DNA of 64,000 nucleotides from CBDESM01 sp965205165 (GCA_965205165.1 OZ242037.1:2170001-2234000), one strand, 5' to 3'. Shown: positions 10,048 through 18,991, counted from the stretch's first letter. The notes: generated from the letters alone by a model not told the origin. A program made the numbers and translations.

Positions 10048-11124
10048 ATGATCGGACGCGCACGGGTTGCTCGTCGCGGGGTTAGGCGGGCCGTGCTGGC
10101 TATAGCGGTGGTCGCCGCGGCCGCCATCGCGGTCTACTTCGGCGCACGTGCGCTGGGCTTGGGCGATGATGCACCGGCGTTGAGCCGCGGCGATGGGCCA
10201 GTGGCGGTGCGGGATGACGGGCCGCCGGCAACGGAGGCTGGTGGCGGATCGGCGGCGGAGCAGGAGGGCGGGCCGGCAGCGGAAGAAGGCACGGCGGCGG
10301 AGGGGGATCCGCCAGTGCTCACGATCAGCGTGCCGGCAATGTGCGTGACGGGGCAGGCGGATGAGGCTTATGGCGTCATAGTCTCCTACGACGAGGACGG
10401 CAACGAAGTGCATGAAGGATACGGGCCATACTACATGCTTTCCGATCTCAGGATGGTACCGCTGACTTGGACGATCTCGGGTGGCACGGCACCGTTCGAG
10501 GTATCGGTGCAAGGGCAGTCGCTGCTGACCAACGGCGCGGAACCAGGTTCGACCGATATCTATTGTGCGCAGGAGCTCAGCGACATGGAACCGCTTGATC
10601 CAAATTGGCCGCACGAGTTGGCCAATCCGTCCACGGTCAACCCCGGGCCATGGACGATCGAGGCAATGGTCGTAGATGCGAACGGGCTCTCGGCGACGGC
10701 AACGGCAGAATCGTATATTGTGGTGGATTGCTGGACGTACTGCGACTTTGACGTATTCCCGCCGGGGTTTACATATCTGATCAATGGACATTTAATTACG
10801 ATTCCGCCGGGCCTGCGGATTAGCACAGTGGAGATCGGCCATTCACGCGGTAGTTGCGCTCCGGGAGGCGGACCTGCATGCGAGGACATTTTCGAGCTTG
10901 ATGTATTGAGTGCTGGTGGTGGGGTGATCAGGATCACGGAGTCGGGGACGTACGTAGGATACGCTTGGCGTCATGGATATGTATATGCGGAGGGGATCGG
11001 AGAGACCAGCACGCAAGCAGCGGAGACGGACCCGCACCCGCACGCGGTGAAGTTCCAGCAGCTCGGCGACTCGATCGGCGTCCCGCCGAGATTGACCGCA
11101 GAGCTCGGCACGGAGGAGCCGTGA
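10048..11124 (+). CDS. Membrane-anchored exported protein, tandem paralogue 1
   Basis: A 358-residue protein of no recognised family. A short basic N-terminus (MIGRARVARRGVRR) and one hydrophobic segment (AVLAIAVVAAAAIAVYFGA) suggest a signal anchor, followed by an acidic Ala/Gly/Glu-rich spacer of about 70 residues. The exported domain carries motifs shared with the next two genes: GPYYMLSDL, W-x-I-SGGTAPFEVSVQGQSLL, YCDFDVFPPGFTY and IPPGL, with several cysteines that may form disulfides. A strong GAGGAGGAG ribosome site lies just before ATG 10048. Its stop overlaps the start of paralogue 2 (TGATG), indicating coupled translation. Function unknown. Confidence 0.75.
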   Translation: MIGRARVARRGVRRAVLAIAVVAAAAIAVYFGARALGLGDDAPALSRGDGPVAVRDDGPPATEAGGGSAAEQEGGPAAEEGTAAEGDPPVLTISVPAMCVTGQADEAYGVIVSYDEDGNEVHEGYGPYYMLSDLRMVPLTWTISGGTAPFEVSVQGQSLLTNGAEPGSTDIYCAQELSDMEPLDPNWPHELANPSTVNPGPWTIEAMVVDANGLSATATAESYIVVDCWTYCDFDVFPPGFTYLINGHLITIPPGLRISTVEIGHSRGSCAPGGGPACEDIFELDVLSAGGGVIRITESGTYVGYAWRHGYVYAEGIGETSTQAAETDPHPHAVKFQQLGDSIGVPPRLTAELGTEEP

Positions 11125-12101
11125 TGATCGGACATGCACGGGTCACTCGTCGCGGGGCTGGACGGGCTGTGCTGGCCATAGCGGTCGCCGCCGCGGCCGC
11201 CATCGCGGTCTACTTCGCCGCCCGCGCCTTGGGTGGTGACGCGCCAGCGGTTGGACTAGGCGAGCCGCTGGTGCTCACGATCAATGTGGGAGCGGTCTGC
11301 GAAGGCGGTCAAGCGCGCCCGCACGATCGCGGCATCTGGGGATACGACGCCGACGGCAACTGGGTGCGGACCGGGACGACCGGACCCTACTATCTTTTGA
11401 GCGATCTTGGCGTGAGGGGGTTGAGGTGGCAGATCGAGGGCGGCACCGCGCCGTACGAGATTTCAGTGCAGGGCCGGACCCTGCCCGCTGATCCGACCGG
11501 GTTCACGCTCGTCTACTGTGCGGACTCGCTGCCGGTCGACGAACTGGACTTCACGGCCGAGCGCAGCGAGCTCGAGCAGCAGGAGACCGCTTCGCCTGCG
11601 GCGGTCAGCCCCGGCCCGCTCACGTTCGAGGCGACGGCGACGGATGCGAACGGGCTGACCGCACGGGCAAAGGCGGCCACCTACGTGATCTTAGACTGCC
11701 ACGAGCGATACTGCGACTTCGATGTCTATCCAAGCGGATTCACATACCGCATCAGGGGAATGCTCTTCACTATTCCACAAGGGCTGCGACTTGATGTGCG
11801 TTGGATCGGATATCTTCATCCCCACTGCGCGGAAGGCGCGGGCCCCACATGTCAAGACAGATTGGTGCTTCGCGTCGTTGGTGATCCCTATGATGCAGTG
11901 CTGGATATCGGCGTGCAGACGCGGGAATATCTAGGCTACTCATCAGCGCTATCGCCGGAGTTCCAGTGGGCGATACCAGACTATGCGGTGGCGGCAGGCG
12001 CGGACGCCAGTGCGGCCGGCGCGATGCCTCATCCTGATGCTGATAAATTCGATCAATTCGGCAAATCCCTCGGCCAGTGGCCGAGCTTGGATGACAGCTG
12101 A
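11124..12101 (+). CDS. Membrane-anchored exported protein, tandem paralogue 2
   Basis: A 325-residue homologue of the preceding gene. Its N-terminus (MIGHARVTRRGAGRAVLAI) is nearly the same at DNA level as that of paralogue 1, pointing to a recent duplication or gene conversion. It keeps GPYYLLSDL, GGTAPYEISVQGRTL, YCDFDVYPSGFTY, IPQGL and the tail PHPDADKFDQFGKSLG. The acidic spacer after the anchor is short. ATG 11124 overlaps the upstream stop by one base; GTG 11121 is a possible alternative start. The frame is open further upstream but that region belongs to paralogue 1. Function unknown. Confidence 0.75.
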   Translation: MIGHARVTRRGAGRAVLAIAVAAAAAIAVYFAARALGGDAPAVGLGEPLVLTINVGAVCEGGQARPHDRGIWGYDADGNWVRTGTTGPYYLLSDLGVRGLRWQIEGGTAPYEISVQGRTLPADPTGFTLVYCADSLPVDELDFTAERSELEQQETASPAAVSPGPLTFEATATDANGLTARAKAATYVILDCHERYCDFDVYPSGFTYRIRGMLFTIPQGLRLDVRWIGYLHPHCAEGAGPTCQDRLVLRVVGDPYDAVLDIGVQTREYLGYSSALSPEFQWAIPDYAVAAGADASAAGAMPHPDADKFDQFGKSLGQWPSLDDS

Positions 12102-12112
12102 GAGAGCAAGCG

Positions 12113-13045
12113 ATGTTCAGGCACGGAATCATCACTCGTCGCAATATGGCAATGGTCGTATTTGCCTGGACCATCGCTGCCTGCGCGGTCTACTTCGGCG
12201 CACGTGCGCTGGGCTTGGGCGGGAGCTCGCTTGATGGGCCGGTGCTCGCGATCAGCGTGCCGGCGATCTGCGAGACGCCCGACGCCAGTCCCGGCTACGG
12301 TTCCGTTTGGGGGGAGGACGATGAGGGCAACTGGGTACGGACGGGCACGTACGGCCCGTTCTACCAGCTCGCCGACATCGACACCGTGGAACTGGTCTGG
12401 AGTATCACGGGCGGGGCGGAGCCGTACGAGGTCTCGGTGCAGGGCCAGATGCTGCTTTCGGGTCCGACTGGTTCGTCGCTCGTCTACTGCGCGGAGTCGC
12501 TGCCGTACGACGAGCTGGACTTCACGCAGCCGCACAGTGAGTACGAGCGCACGGAGCTGGACGAGCGGCCGGCAGTGGAACCGGGCGTGACGACCTTCGA
12601 GGCGAAGGTGGAGGATGCGAATGGCCGAACGGCGAAGGCGAAGGCGCGGACCTACATCATAGTCAATTGCGACGACTATTGCGACTATGAGATACTGCCC
12701 GAAGGCTACACCGTTCGGCTGTTCGGCGCGTTGATGTCGATCCCGGAAGGCTTGAAGATTTCGTGCTGCAGCTATTCAGTATCCGCTGGACACGACGCAG
12801 ACGGCACTAGCTTTACATACTATGATCTTGACCTAGTGGGCAAAGGGGGAGGAAGCATCAGATTCACCGAGGACGGACGATTTTTAGGCTATCACTGGAA
12901 CGGCGTTTACTACCGTAAGGACGGCACTACTCGGCCGGAGGTGGCGCAGGTTGAAGGACAAGCGGCAGAAGAGCACCCGTTGGCCGACGAGTTGGAGGAG
13001 TTCGGGCGTTGGGTCGGCCTGCGACCGAGCTTGCTGGACGACTGA
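12113..13045 (+). CDS. Membrane-anchored exported protein, tandem paralogue 3
   Basis: A 310-residue member of the same family, starting 11 bases after paralogue 2. The anchor (MAMVVFAWTIAACAVYFGA) differs in its first half, but 38 bases over 12183-12220 are the same as 10128-10165 in paralogue 1, which suggests gene conversion. Shared motifs are GPFYQLADI, GGAEPYEVSVQGQMLL, YCAESLPYDELDFT, YCDYEILPEGYT and IPEGL. Two adjacent cysteines (ISCCSYS) are specific to this copy. The protein should be exported but tethered. Function unknown. Confidence 0.73.
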   Translation: MFRHGIITRRNMAMVVFAWTIAACAVYFGARALGLGGSSLDGPVLAISVPAICETPDASPGYGSVWGEDDEGNWVRTGTYGPFYQLADIDTVELVWSITGGAEPYEVSVQGQMLLSGPTGSSLVYCAESLPYDELDFTQPHSEYERTELDERPAVEPGVTTFEAKVEDANGRTAKAKARTYIIVNCDDYCDYEILPEGYTVRLFGALMSIPEGLKISCCSYSVSAGHDADGTSFTYYDLDLVGKGGGSIRFTEDGRFLGYHWNGVYYRKDGTTRPEVAQVEGQAAEEHPLADELEEFGRWVGLRPSLLDD

Positions 13046-13301
13046 AACAGGGTGACTCGAATCATGGCGAGTTCACGGTATTATAAACTGCTGATGCAAC
13101 TTCTCTCGATTCTTATACTATTGCTACAGCGAATGCCGACAGGTTGGCTACCGGGGGCATTCGGATCCGCCATCGACAGGTAGGCCGCGGTGTGATGCTG
13201 CGGAAGAGCGCATGTCTGGCGAGGAAGGGCACCCTGCGGGCGTGTGCTAGCCTGCGGGGGATGAGCGGAGATGACGCGGGCTGTTGGCGGGCGGGGCGCT
13301 G
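13046..13301. other. Gene-free spacer with AT-rich patch and hairpin
   Basis: 256 bases between paralogue 3 and the MFS gene. It holds a comparatively AT-rich patch around 13076-13125 and an inverted repeat (CGAATGCC at 13130-13137, GGCATTCG at 13156-13163, 18-base spacer) that may terminate the paralogue operon. TAGCCT near 13249 could be the -10 element of the MFS gene, but no convincing -35 was found. Confidence 0.4.
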
Positions 13302-14606
13302 ATGCGGCGGCCGCGCATCTTCTACGGGTGGTGGATCGTCGCCGCGGGCGTGCTGATCAACATGCTGATGGGCGGGCTGGTGATGCATGCGTTCGGGTTT
13401 TACGCGAGCGCGCTGAAGGAGGAGTTCCTCTGGTCGGCGACGACGTTCTCGCTGGCGCTGGCGCTGACGCGGGTGGAGAGCGGGGTGCTGGGGCCGATCC
13501 AGGGCTGGATGATCGACCGCTTCGGGCCGCAGGCGATGATGCGGCTGGGGATCGCCTCGACCTCGCTCGGCCTGCTGGCGTTCAGCCAGCTGTGGGACGC
13601 GGGCTCGTTCATCGGCTTCTACTTCATCGTCGCGATCGGCACCTCGCTGGGCGGCTTCATGACGGTGTCGGTGGCGACGGTGCACTGGTTTGAGCGGAAG
13701 CGGTCGCGGGCGCTGGGCTACATGTCGACCGGCTTCGCGCTGGGCGCGCTGCTGGCGCCGGTCGTGAACCTGATCATCAACGAGGTCGGCTGGCGCTGGA
13801 TGGCGATCGGCTCGGCCGTCGTCCTGTTCGTCGCGGGCCAGGCGCTGGCGGCGATGTTCGTGGCGCGCCCGCAGGACAAGGGGCTGCTGCCGGACGGCGG
13901 CCCGGAGCCGGCGCGGGCGGGGGGCGCGGGTGCGGCGGCCCCGCAGCGGCGGCGCGATTTCACGATCCGCGAGACGCTGCGGACGCGGGCGTTCTGGGCG
14001 CTGGCGCTGGCGCACGGCGCACCGCTGATGGTCGTAGGCGGCGTGATGTCGCAGTACGTGCTGCGGGTCGAGGAGATCCCCGGCCTGACCAACTCGCACG
14101 CGGCGGTCGGCTACACGGTGATGACGGTCTGCCAGCTGATCGGCCAGATCGCCGGGGGCTACTTGGGCGAAGTGATCTCGAAGCGCTGGATCGTGGGCGT
14201 CTGCATGATCGGGCACCTGGTCGGCGCGGCCATGCTCGGCTTCGCTGATTCGTTCCTCTGGGTCGTCCTGTTCGCGATCATCAACGGCCTCGCCTGGGGC
14301 GCGCGGGCGCCGCTGATCAGCGCGCTGCGGGCCGACTACTTCGGGGCCAGCGCCTTCGGCCGGATCATGGGCTTCTCTTCGCTGGTGATGATGATCTTCA
14401 TGACCGCCGGCGTGCTGCTGGCGGGGATCCTCAGGGACATCTTGGGCGATTACACGGTCGCGTTCACGGTGCTGGGGATCGGCGCCGGCACGGGCGTGAT
14501 CTGGACCCTGATGGCGGGCCGCCCGCAGCTCCCCCAGCGCCGCATCCTGTCCCGCGTCCCCGCCCCCGTCCTGATCGCCTCAAGCCCCAGCCGCCAGAAG
14601 CGCTGA
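13302..14606 (+). CDS. MFS transporter, monocarboxylate/OFA-like
   Basis: About 434 residues with twelve predicted membrane spans. The opening RRPRIFYGWWIVAAGVLIN is characteristic of the MFS subgroup related to monocarboxylate and oxalate:formate carriers. The inter-span loop QGWMIDRFGPQAMM fits the MFS motif A (G-x-x-x-D-R-x-G). A basic, Ala/Gly-rich central loop separates the two six-helix halves. ATG 13302 is preferred because homologues start here; TTG 13284 is in frame. Substrate unknown; an organic acid is plausible. Confidence 0.85.
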   Translation: MRRPRIFYGWWIVAAGVLINMLMGGLVMHAFGFYASALKEEFLWSATTFSLALALTRVESGVLGPIQGWMIDRFGPQAMMRLGIASTSLGLLAFSQLWDAGSFIGFYFIVAIGTSLGGFMTVSVATVHWFERKRSRALGYMSTGFALGALLAPVVNLIINEVGWRWMAIGSAVVLFVAGQALAAMFVARPQDKGLLPDGGPEPARAGGAGAAAPQRRRDFTIRETLRTRAFWALALAHGAPLMVVGGVMSQYVLRVEEIPGLTNSHAAVGYTVMTVCQLIGQIAGGYLGEVISKRWIVGVCMIGHLVGAAMLGFADSFLWVVLFAIINGLAWGARAPLISALRADYFGASAFGRIMGFSSLVMMIFMTAGVLLAGILRDILGDYTVAFTVLGIGAGTGVIWTLMAGRPQLPQRRILSRVPAPVLIASSPSRQKR

Positions 14607-14650
14607 GTCTGGAGGTGCCGAAGCAGACGAAGGCGATGGGGAAGATCGGT

Positions 14651-15031
14651 TCACAGATCAATGCGACGCGGTCTGCCGCGCACCGTGGTCACGAATGCGA
14701 AGGGGCGCGGCAGCGCATCGATTTCCTCAAGCCACTCATGTCGTCTCAGCAAGAACATGAGCCGATCTCTCATCGTCGTCTTGGCTTGCTTCACGAACAC
14801 GATCCCGGCTGCGTTCTCAATGATCGCCGCCCGTTCTTCGACGATCTGCAGCATCTCCTCGTTGTGCGAGATGATCAGCCAGCCTTCCGGTCCGATGATC
14901 GGAATCCAGTCAATGTCCTTGACGCCCTTCTCCGGAAAACGTTGACGTAGGCGCTCTACTTCGCAGAGGTCCATCAAGCCGTATGCCTCCGGCACGCGCC
15001 GCCCGAAGCATTCGTCGAAGAGCGCTTTCAT
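14651..15031 (-). CDS. PIN-like toxin (VapC45-like), TA module 2
   Basis: A 126-residue paralogue of the toxin at 2229-2639, sharing VKDIDWIP, GWLIISHNEEML, LRRHEWLEEIDALP and RPFAFVTTVRGRPRRIDL. The N-terminus (MKALFDECFGRR) keeps the D-E pair of the first acidic strand. It overlaps its antitoxin gene by four bases (ATGA). Probably a PIN-fold ribonuclease toxin; activity is inferred from family. It faces the MFS gene tail to tail with a 44-base gap. Confidence 0.72.
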   Translation of the reverse strand: MKALFDECFGRRVPEAYGLMDLCEVERLRQRFPEKGVKDIDWIPIIGPEGWLIISHNEEMLQIVEERAAIIENAAGIVFVKQAKTTMRDRLMFLLRRHEWLEEIDALPRPFAFVTTVRGRPRRIDL

Positions 15032-15738
15032 GCCGCACGCGCGAATTCCAGTGCGGAACGCACTTCGGGCAGGGATATCTCGTAATCGTCCGCGATCAGT
15101 TCGTCTGTGTCACCAGACAAGCTGCGCCGCAAGATCACCTCCACCGAGAGCATGGTACCGCGAATGGTGACGTGTCCTCCCCGAATCAGCGGGTCGGCGA
15201 CCAGCGGCGCGCCCCGTCCACGCGGATAGAGGCGCTCAACCCAATGCGGCGCGAGGTTGTCGCGATGGTCGAATAATTCGATCGCCTGCTGGATGAAGCC
15301 GGGCAGGGCCCAATTCGGTTCGGCGCTCGTCCCCCCTCCGTCGACTGCGATGGCACCAGACGACGCATCTGGGTATTGTTCCTCGAACTGGTGAATGATG
15401 CGGCCGCCCAAGATGGCGAAACGTTTTTCAGCGAACGGGTAGTCGCACTGCCACTCCTCCTTGACGAACTCGCGCGCGTTGCGGATTCGCTGCAAAGGGA
15501 TGTCCAATTTGCGCATCCGTGCGATGATGAATGCCTCGCTCATCTCCAAGAACGACAGGCGCAGAGGCGAAGAATCCGAGGGTGCAGCAGTCGGAACGAC
15601 GGCCGGGTATTGGACGCCTCCCCGCGAGTACCCGGCAAACCAGTTGCGCACGCTTGCCGTGCTCGCCTCCGCAATTGCGGCGACTTGGCGCGGAGTGTAC
15701 GCCGGATCGGTCAAGCGGCTGTCAGTGGTCCGGGTCAT
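15028..15738 (-). CDS. DUF433-type antitoxin with N-terminal HTH, TA module 2
   Basis: A 236-residue homologue of the antitoxin at 2636-3316. The N-terminus DPAYTPRQVAAIAEAS and RNWFAGYSRGG read as the HTH, LRLSFLEMSEAFIIARMRK and IPLQRIRNAREFVKEE match the same positions in module 1, and the C-terminus (DTDELIADDYEISLPEV) is the DUF433-like end. It lies 31 bases downstream of a CoA-transferase stop, so its own promoter must be short or lie within that gene. Confidence 0.7.
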   Translation of the reverse strand: MTRTTDSRLTDPAYTPRQVAAIAEASTASVRNWFAGYSRGGVQYPAVVPTAAPSDSSPLRLSFLEMSEAFIIARMRKLDIPLQRIRNAREFVKEEWQCDYPFAEKRFAILGGRIIHQFEEQYPDASSGAIAVDGGGTSAEPNWALPGFIQQAIELFDHRDNLAPHWVERLYPRGRGAPLVADPLIRGGHVTIRGTMLSVEVILRRSLSGDTDELIADDYEISLPEVRSALEFARAA

Positions 15739-15769
15739 GTCAATTCCTTGCGCAAGTGTAGCAGATGGC

Positions 15770-16954
15770 CTAGGCGAGTGCGCCGGCGGTGGCTAGGGAC
15801 TCGATTTTGGCGGCGTCGTAGTGGAGGATGCGGGTGAGGATTTCGGCGGCGTGTTCGCCGTAGGCGGGGGCGGGGGAGGTGGGGCGGGCGGGGGTGTCCG
15901 AGAGTTGGTAGCGGGGGGCTTCAACTGCGGTTTCGCCGTGCAGGGGGTGGGCGAGGCGGATGAAGTGGTTTCGGTGCTGCAGTTGCGGATCGTTGGCGGC
16001 GTCTTCGGTCGTGGAAAGGGCGTGGGCGGGGATGCCGGATGCTTGCAGTTGCTGTTCAACTTCGCTGGCGGTTCGTTGGGACGTCCAATCTTCGATATTT
16101 GCATCGTCGGGGGCGGCATTGATGATTTCGGCCAAGCGGGTGCGCTGGGCTTCGGTTCGGGCGGCGATTGCGACCCATGCTTCGGAGCGATCGCCGGGGC
16201 GGCATGCGTATATGCCGTGGGGATCGTGTTCGTCGTCTTCGTTGCCGCGGCGTTGGAGTTCGTTTCCGTTTTCGATCAGATCAATCAGTTGCGGGGCGAG
16301 GAATTGAAGCGTGGATTCGGCTTGGGCTTGATCGATGTGGCAGCCTTGCCCGGTGCGGCGGCGATGATCGAGCGCGGCTAGGACGGCGGTGAGGGCGAAT
16401 CTGGGGGCAGGGTAGTCGGTATACGGGCCGAAGGGGCCGCAGGGCGGGCGGTCGGGCCAGCCGGTGAGGTGGAAGACGCCGGACATGGCCGCGCCTTGGG
16501 TGCCGAATCCGGAGACGTCGCGGTAGGGGCCGGTTTGGCCGAGCAGGGTGCTGCTGAGCATGATCAGGCCGGGCTTTTGGGCGGAGAGCGAATGGTAGTC
16601 GAGCCCCCAGTTTTCGAGCACGCCGGCGGTGAAGGATTCGCTGACGACATCGGCCCATTGGGCGAGGTCGCGGACGACTTGGCGGGCTTCGGGCAGGCGG
16701 AGGTTGAGCGCGAGGCCGAGCTTGCCGGCGTTGACGTTGCCGTAGAGGGCGGAGTGCTCGATGCCGGGCTCATCGCCGTGGAAGGGCGCGACGACGCGGG
16801 CGGTGTCGACCCGGGTCTGGGATTCGACGCGGACGACGGTCGCGCCGAAGTCGGCCATGGCGCGGCCGACGGTGGGGCCGGCGACGATCCAGGAGAGGTC
16901 GAGCACTTTGATCCCGTCGAGGGGGAGTTGGGGCTGCGGGGACGATTTGGGCAT
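15770..16954 (-). CDS. Class III CoA-transferase (CaiB/BaiF), subunit with candidate catalytic Asp
   Basis: A 394-residue protein with the family opening IKVLDLSWIVAGPTVGRAMADFGATVVRVE and the middle FGPYTDYPAPRFALTAVLAAL, where the Asp sits at the position expected for the acyl-anhydride-forming residue. RRRTGQGCHIDQAQAE follows as in formyl-CoA transferase relatives. These enzymes move CoA between carboxylic acids in the cytoplasm. ATG 16954 overlaps the stop of the second CoA-transferase by one base, so the two are probably made together and may form a heteromeric enzyme. Acyl substrate unknown. Confidence 0.88.
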   Translation of the reverse strand: MPKSSPQPQLPLDGIKVLDLSWIVAGPTVGRAMADFGATVVRVESQTRVDTARVVAPFHGDEPGIEHSALYGNVNAGKLGLALNLRLPEARQVVRDLAQWADVVSESFTAGVLENWGLDYHSLSAQKPGLIMLSSTLLGQTGPYRDVSGFGTQGAAMSGVFHLTGWPDRPPCGPFGPYTDYPAPRFALTAVLAALDHRRRTGQGCHIDQAQAESTLQFLAPQLIDLIENGNELQRRGNEDDEHDPHGIYACRPGDRSEAWVAIAARTEAQRTRLAEIINAAPDDANIEDWTSQRTASEVEQQLQASGIPAHALSTTEDAANDPQLQHRNHFIRLAHPLHGETAVEAPRYQLSDTPARPTSPAPAYGEHAAEILTRILHYDAAKIESLATAGALA

Positions 16955-18189
16955 CAGATCACGCCTTCCGCGGCGAGGTCGTCGATTTCGGCATCGGCGA
17001 GGCCGAGTTCGCGGTAGACCTCGCGGTTGTGCTCGCCGAGTTGCGGTGGCGGGCGGTCGCCCCAGCGCTGCTCTTCGCCGCCCAGCATCACTTTGAGCGG
17101 CGGGCCGGGGAAGCGGATCGAGCCGGTTTCGGCGGTCAGATCGCGCCAGAAATCGCGGGATTCGAGCTGGGCGCTTTCGGCGATGTCGTTGAGCGAGAGC
17201 ACGGGCGTGAGCAGCAGGTCGTACTTGATGGAGGCTTCCAGCATCTGCTGCTTGGTCTTGGCGGCGACGTGCTCGATCATGCCCTCGCGGAGGCGTTCGA
17301 GCGCGGTCGGGTCGGCTTCGCCCGCCTCGGCGCGCTCGGCCCAGGTGACGAAATCCTCTTCGGCGAGGGCGGGGTCGCAGGCGCGTTGATCGGCGAGCCA
17401 GCGGGCGGCGTGGTTGGCGAAGTGGCCGATGGCGGGGCCGGGCGCGACGGCCATCACGACGTAGCCGTCGGCGGCGGGGACGGTGCCGACGCCGCGGGCC
17501 TTGGAGCCGCCGGCGACGCGCTGCGGCTCGGACGCGCCGACGGACCAGGCGAGGATTTGGCCGAGCGTGGCCTGCGCGGCGGAGACTTGGGCGGAGACGT
17601 CGACGTGCTGCCCGCGCCCGGTTTGGAGGCGGGCGAAGTGGGCGAGCATCGCGCCGCCGGCGGCGTCGGCGGCGGCGTGGGCCCAGGCTTGGGGCGCGGA
17701 GATGCGGACGGGGCGGCGGTCGTCGTCGCCGGTCATCAGCAGCGGCGTGCCGGCGGCCCAGATCACGAGGTCTGAGGCGGCGTAGCGGGACTTTGGCCCT
17801 GTCTGGCCGAAGGCGGAGATCGAGGCGTAGACGACTTCGGGCGCGAATTCGGCGACCTGCTCGTAGCCGAGGCCGAGCTCGGCCATGCGGCCGACGTCGC
17901 CGGATTCGAAGACGAAATCGGCGGATTGGATCAGGCGCTGCGCGAGTTCGCGGCCGCGGGGATGGGCAGGATCGCAGGTGACGCCGCGCTTGCCGCGGGT
18001 GTAAGCGGACCAGAAGATCGAGCGTTCGGGACTGGAGCCGGCTTGGCGGAAGAAGGGGGCGAGGCGGCGGCCGCTGGAGCCGGAGGGCGGCTCGACCTGG
18101 ATCACGTCGGCGCCGAGGTCGGCGAGCATCTGGCCGGCGAGGACGCCGCGCTCGTCGGTGAAATCGATCACGCGGTAGGGGGCGAGCAT
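16954..18189 (-). CDS. Class III CoA-transferase (CaiB/BaiF), partner lacking the usual Asp context
   Basis: A 411-residue paralogue of the next gene, opening YRVIDFTDERGVLAGQMLADLGADVIQVEPP. At the usual catalytic position it reads RISAPQAWAHAAADAAGGAM, without the Asp seen in the partner. Heteromeric class III CoA-transferases are known in which only one subunit type supplies the Asp, so this subunit may be structural or substrate-binding; that is inference. It is first of the two-gene unit. The ATG at 18189 is followed closely by the family motif, so the start is secure. Confidence 0.85.
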   Translation of the reverse strand: MLAPYRVIDFTDERGVLAGQMLADLGADVIQVEPPSGSSGRRLAPFFRQAGSSPERSIFWSAYTRGKRGVTCDPAHPRGRELAQRLIQSADFVFESGDVGRMAELGLGYEQVAEFAPEVVYASISAFGQTGPKSRYAASDLVIWAAGTPLLMTGDDDRRPVRISAPQAWAHAAADAAGGAMLAHFARLQTGRGQHVDVSAQVSAAQATLGQILAWSVGASEPQRVAGGSKARGVGTVPAADGYVVMAVAPGPAIGHFANHAARWLADQRACDPALAEEDFVTWAERAEAGEADPTALERLREGMIEHVAAKTKQQMLEASIKYDLLLTPVLSLNDIAESAQLESRDFWRDLTAETGSIRFPGPPLKVMLGGEEQRWGDRPPPQLGEHNREVYRELGLADAEIDDLAAEGVI

Positions 18190-18214
18190 GCGGGCAGGCT
18201 ACCGCCGCCGGCGC

Positions 18215-18991
18215 TCAGGACTTTTGCGGGCGTCCGCCGCCGGGCGGGCCGGCGAATGCCTGGGCGACCTGGAGGAACTCCTCGGCGGCTGCGCCGGACC
18301 AGTCGAGCGCGGTGTCGCGGTAGTGGATGCGCTGGGTGACGACGCGGCAGAAGTCGCCGGCCGCGCCGCGGATTACTGCGCTCGCGTCCTCATCGCCGCG
18401 GGTCCAGGGGGCGCCGGAGGGCAGTTCGAGCTCGACGCGGAGGGGTTCGGGGTTCGGTTCGAGGCCGCGGGTGCGGTAGGCGAAGTCGCGGGTGATGAAG
18501 CCGAGGTGGGCGATGTGCTGGAGGCGGTCGGTCTCGACGTGGGCGATGCCCGCGCCGTCGAGCGCGTCGAGGCCGTGCGACCAGCACTCCATCAGGCGGG
18601 CGGTGGCGAAAGAGCGGGCGCTCATCGGCGGGCCGGCCCAGGGCAGGCGGGCCTTCGGGTCGAGCGGGCGGAGGGCGGCCTGGAGCCGCTCGCGCGCGCC
18701 GCGCCACCAGTCGACGAGCTGGACGCGGGTGAGCGAGCGGGCCTGTTCTTGGCCGGCGGAGCGGAGCCCGTCGGCGGACGGCTCGCCGGCGGATGACCCC
18801 CGCGCCGCACCGCTCGCGGCGGCGGTCGCCTGCTCGTCGACTTCGGCGAGGTGCGCGATGACGTCGCGGACGAGCCAGCCGTCGCATGGGGTCGGCGATT
18901 GCCAGATCGCATCGTCCGTGCCGGCGAGCGCGTCGTCGAGGCAGCGCTGTTCGGAGACGAGGTCGTCCAGAAGATCAGTCCAAGCGCTCAT
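18215..18991 (-). CDS. TIGR03084-like DinB/maleylpyruvate-isomerase-fold metal-binding protein
   Basis: 258 residues. The N-terminal helix bundle has CDGWLVRDVIAHLAEVDEQA, whose His together with RLMECWSHGLDAL and FITRDFAYRTRGL forms the metal-site pattern of the DinB/mycothiol-dependent isomerase superfamily. The C-terminal half (DEDASAVIRGAAGDFCRVVTQ) is the small SCP2-like domain seen in the TIGR03084 family. Start at ATG 18991 is backed by GGGAG seven bases upstream; a further ATG at 19009 has no such site. Function of the family is not established. The start region coincides with a 50-base direct repeat found again at 20532-20581. Confidence 0.75.
   Translation of the reverse strand: MSAWTDLLDDLVSEQRCLDDALAGTDDAIWQSPTPCDGWLVRDVIAHLAEVDEQATAAASGAARGSSAGEPSADGLRSAGQEQARSLTRVQLVDWWRGARERLQAALRPLDPKARLPWAGPPMSARSFATARLMECWSHGLDALDGAGIAHVETDRLQHIAHLGFITRDFAYRTRGLEPNPEPLRVELELPSGAPWTRGDEDASAVIRGAAGDFCRVVTQRIHYRDTALDWSGAAAEEFLQVAQAFAGPPGGGRPQKS

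Noticed and set aside
8464..10791. A 775-codon open frame on the minus strand opposite the surface protein and paralogue 1
   Set aside because: Arg/Gly-rich composition without domains, and it crosses two hairpins and an intergenic region; the plus-strand genes have signal peptides and ribosome sites.
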